42,174 nt of DNA from the IMG/VR virus record IMGVR_UViG_3300043410_000181, positions 1 to 42,174 of that record; one strand, written 5' to 3'. A program made the translations under genes and the position numbers. Shown piece after piece: positions 41,269 through 42,174 of this stretch. Numbering within the stretch: position 1 is the stretch's first letter; each line of letters starts with the position of its first letter. This DNA is from a virus. The notes below the pieces were generated by a model. It saw only the letters and a program-made list of their open reading frames with translations, was not told where the DNA came from and ran no database searches.

Positions 41269-42069
41269 ATGAAAAAAACAATCTATTCAGTAATCGCAGT
41301 AGCACTATGTTTTAGTGCAGTGTCTACACCTGCTCATGCAGACTCAAAATCTTTAGTAATTATCGATTCTTATTTTGATTCACGAGTGATTAGTGGCAAT
41401 GTATCATGCATTACTCTAGATAATCAAGCATGTACAGACATCGTGAAGACTATTCCAGCTAGCCTATCTGACAATGTTAATCATGGTGATGCCATGGTTG
41501 AAGTTGCTAAAAAGCAAAATCCTGGAGTATCAATAATTGCTATTCGTGCAGGAATTCCAAACACTAAATCAGTAAGCGATGTAAATGCAGGCAACTTTAT
41601 TGAGGCATTAAAGTGGGTATCTGCTCATGCTTCATCTGTAAGTGCTGTATCTATTTCTCGTTATTTTAATGGAATGAGTCCATGCACTCCATCAAGTATT
41701 AATACAGCACCATATGGCGGTGTCCAAAAAGCAGATGCCATGATCCGAAATCAAATTGCAACTCTTGCATCACAAGGCATTCCAGTATTTGCATCAACTG
41801 GAAACACAAAGGGAACCACCATTAGCTACCCAGCATGTATTTTAGATACAAAGTCAGTAAGTGTTGGTGCTTTGAATAAGGCTGGAGTTGTTGTTAGTTC
41901 ATATGCTGCAGATGTAAATACAGATTATTTTGCATCATCATCAGTATATTCTTATAAGTCACCGATTCTTGGAATCATTCCAAATACAACTTCTGCTGGA
42001 ACCGCTGCAGTTGCTGCAAAATTTGTTTCAAATACACTTGACAACAAGTTCGTAAACGTGCTACAATAG
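41269..42069 (+). CDS. Secreted subtilisin-like serine protease
   Basis: This 266-residue protein has a signal peptide (MKKTIYSVIAVALCFSAVST, cut after AHA at 24). The catalytic set of S8 proteases is visible in order: D33 (VIIDSYFD), H72 (NHGDAMVEVA, standard NHGT..A), the oxyanion N179 (FASTGNTKG) and S242 (TTSAGTAAVAA, standard GTSMAAP.VAG). It lacks a clear propeptide and is smaller than typical subtilases (~275 mature). Four or more Cys could form disulfides. It follows the leaderless gene by 12 nt. A secreted or surface protease from a phage may trim host surface proteins or help release. The Ser region is diverged, so activity is likely but not certain. Confidence 0.85.
   Translation: MKKTIYSVIAVALCFSAVSTPAHADSKSLVIIDSYFDSRVISGNVSCITLDNQACTDIVKTIPASLSDNVNHGDAMVEVAKKQNPGVSIIAIRAGIPNTKSVSDVNAGNFIEALKWVSAHASSVSAVSISRYFNGMSPCTPSSINTAPYGGVQKADAMIRNQIATLASQGIPVFASTGNTKGTTISYPACILDTKSVSVGALNKAGVVVSSYAADVNTDYFASSSVYSYKSPILGIIPNTTSAGTAAVAAKFVSNTLDNKFVNVLQ
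42038..42067 (+). promoter_or_regulatory. Promoter facing the terminal noncoding region
   Basis: TTGACA (42038) and TACAAT (42062) are 18 nt apart, with TGC as extended -10. It overlaps the end of the protease gene; start point near 42074. Confidence 0.6.
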
Positions 42070-42073
42070 AATA

Positions 42074-42174
42074 ACATGACCGCATAGCTGCTAAGTTCAC
42101 TGCAGAAAGACTTAGTGTAGGTTGCGTGAGGTAATTACTCTGACGAGGTGGGCGTTGTCGTACCCACCACTATT
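42074..42174 (+). ncRNA. Candidate structured noncoding RNA, cut by window end
   Basis: The last ~100 nt have no usable reading frame: the ATG at 42076 stops after three codons. The stretch is visibly richer in G+C than its surroundings. It contains paired arms CTAAGT/ACTTAG (42091-42096 with 42110-42115) and GGTGGG/CCCACC (42147-42152 with 42163-42168), and a GTAATTAC palindrome at 42131. A strong promoter precedes it. No tRNA cloverleaf or T-loop is seen. It may be the start of a larger phage RNA or a long leader; the 3' end is not visible. Confidence 0.4.

Noticed and set aside
42074-42174. tRNA gene in the terminal noncoding stretch
   Set aside because: No acceptor pairing, anticodon arm or GTTCGA-type T-loop can be built on either strand.

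Overview
The window is a contiguous piece of a tailed double-stranded DNA phage genome (Caudoviricetes). All convincing genes lie on the + strand, packed with 1-17 nt overlaps or short gaps. No integrase, repressor, tRNA or CRISPR array is visible, so a lytic lifestyle is more likely than a temperate one. The DNA is AT-rich. The gene content suggests an actinobacterial host, possibly a freshwater lineage of the acI type: a monomeric adenosylcobalamin-dependent ribonucleotide reductase, an NrdH redoxin, an actinobacterial-style DUF4430-like domain, a PolIII-alpha replicase, secreted Ala/Thr-rich proteins and a leaderless gene. The host is inferred, not shown.

Layout. (1) 1-17,030: tail module, with two tail-assembly-chaperone paralogs, a 2,568-residue tape measure, a distal-tail candidate, a 1,421-residue hub/lectin-like protein and several small tip proteins (Asn-rich linker, Fn3-like, beta-sandwich). 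(2) 17,030-24,300: a MerR-type DNA-binding protein, then replication (DnaB-like helicase, short DnaG-like primase, gp32-like zinc SSB candidate, DNA polymerase III alpha). (3) 24,290-31,978: nucleotide metabolism and recombination (MazG, NrdH, RecA-like, a PD-(D/E)XK candidate, Cas4/RecB-like exonuclease, RuvC). Three tandem paralogous HxD...H oxygenase-fold proteins sit inside this block, and a fourth, prolyl-hydroxylase-like one follows. A membrane-anchored DUF4430/transcobalamin-like protein is also here. (4) 31,968-34,272: small and large terminase. (5) 34,295-42,174: an accessory island of separately controlled cassettes. It holds a secreted surface-like protein, the B12-dependent RNR, a secreted PA14/coiled-coil protein with two small membrane proteins (holin candidates), a stand-alone proteasome/HslV-like Ntn hydrolase, a leaderless 59-residue Cys-rich protein, a secreted subtilisin-like protease and a promoter-driven noncoding stretch that runs off the window. 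Capsid and portal genes are not in view. Because the window starts with tail chaperones and ends past the terminase, they probably lie outside it.

Regulation is unusually readable. Four places carry an identical TTGACA-N17-TATACT promoter (17,495; 30,286; 40,476; 41,042). Close variants precede the SSB, polymerase, surface-protein, RNR and terminal RNA candidates. A second group has an extended -10 (TGnTATAAT) with no -35. Three intrinsic terminators (20,927; 35,311; 37,509) separate the operons, and a fourth hairpin (40,486-40,535) contains the next promoter in its loop.

The points most worth a second look are the pairing of a B12-dependent RNR with a transcobalamin-like anchored domain, the four oxygenase-fold proteins, the phage proteasome-like peptidase with exact T1/D17/K33 spacing, the secreted subtilase, the leaderless gene and the terminal RNA candidate. 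There is no gene-free stretch longer than 300 bases; the longest, at 35,297-35,459, holds a terminator and a promoter.
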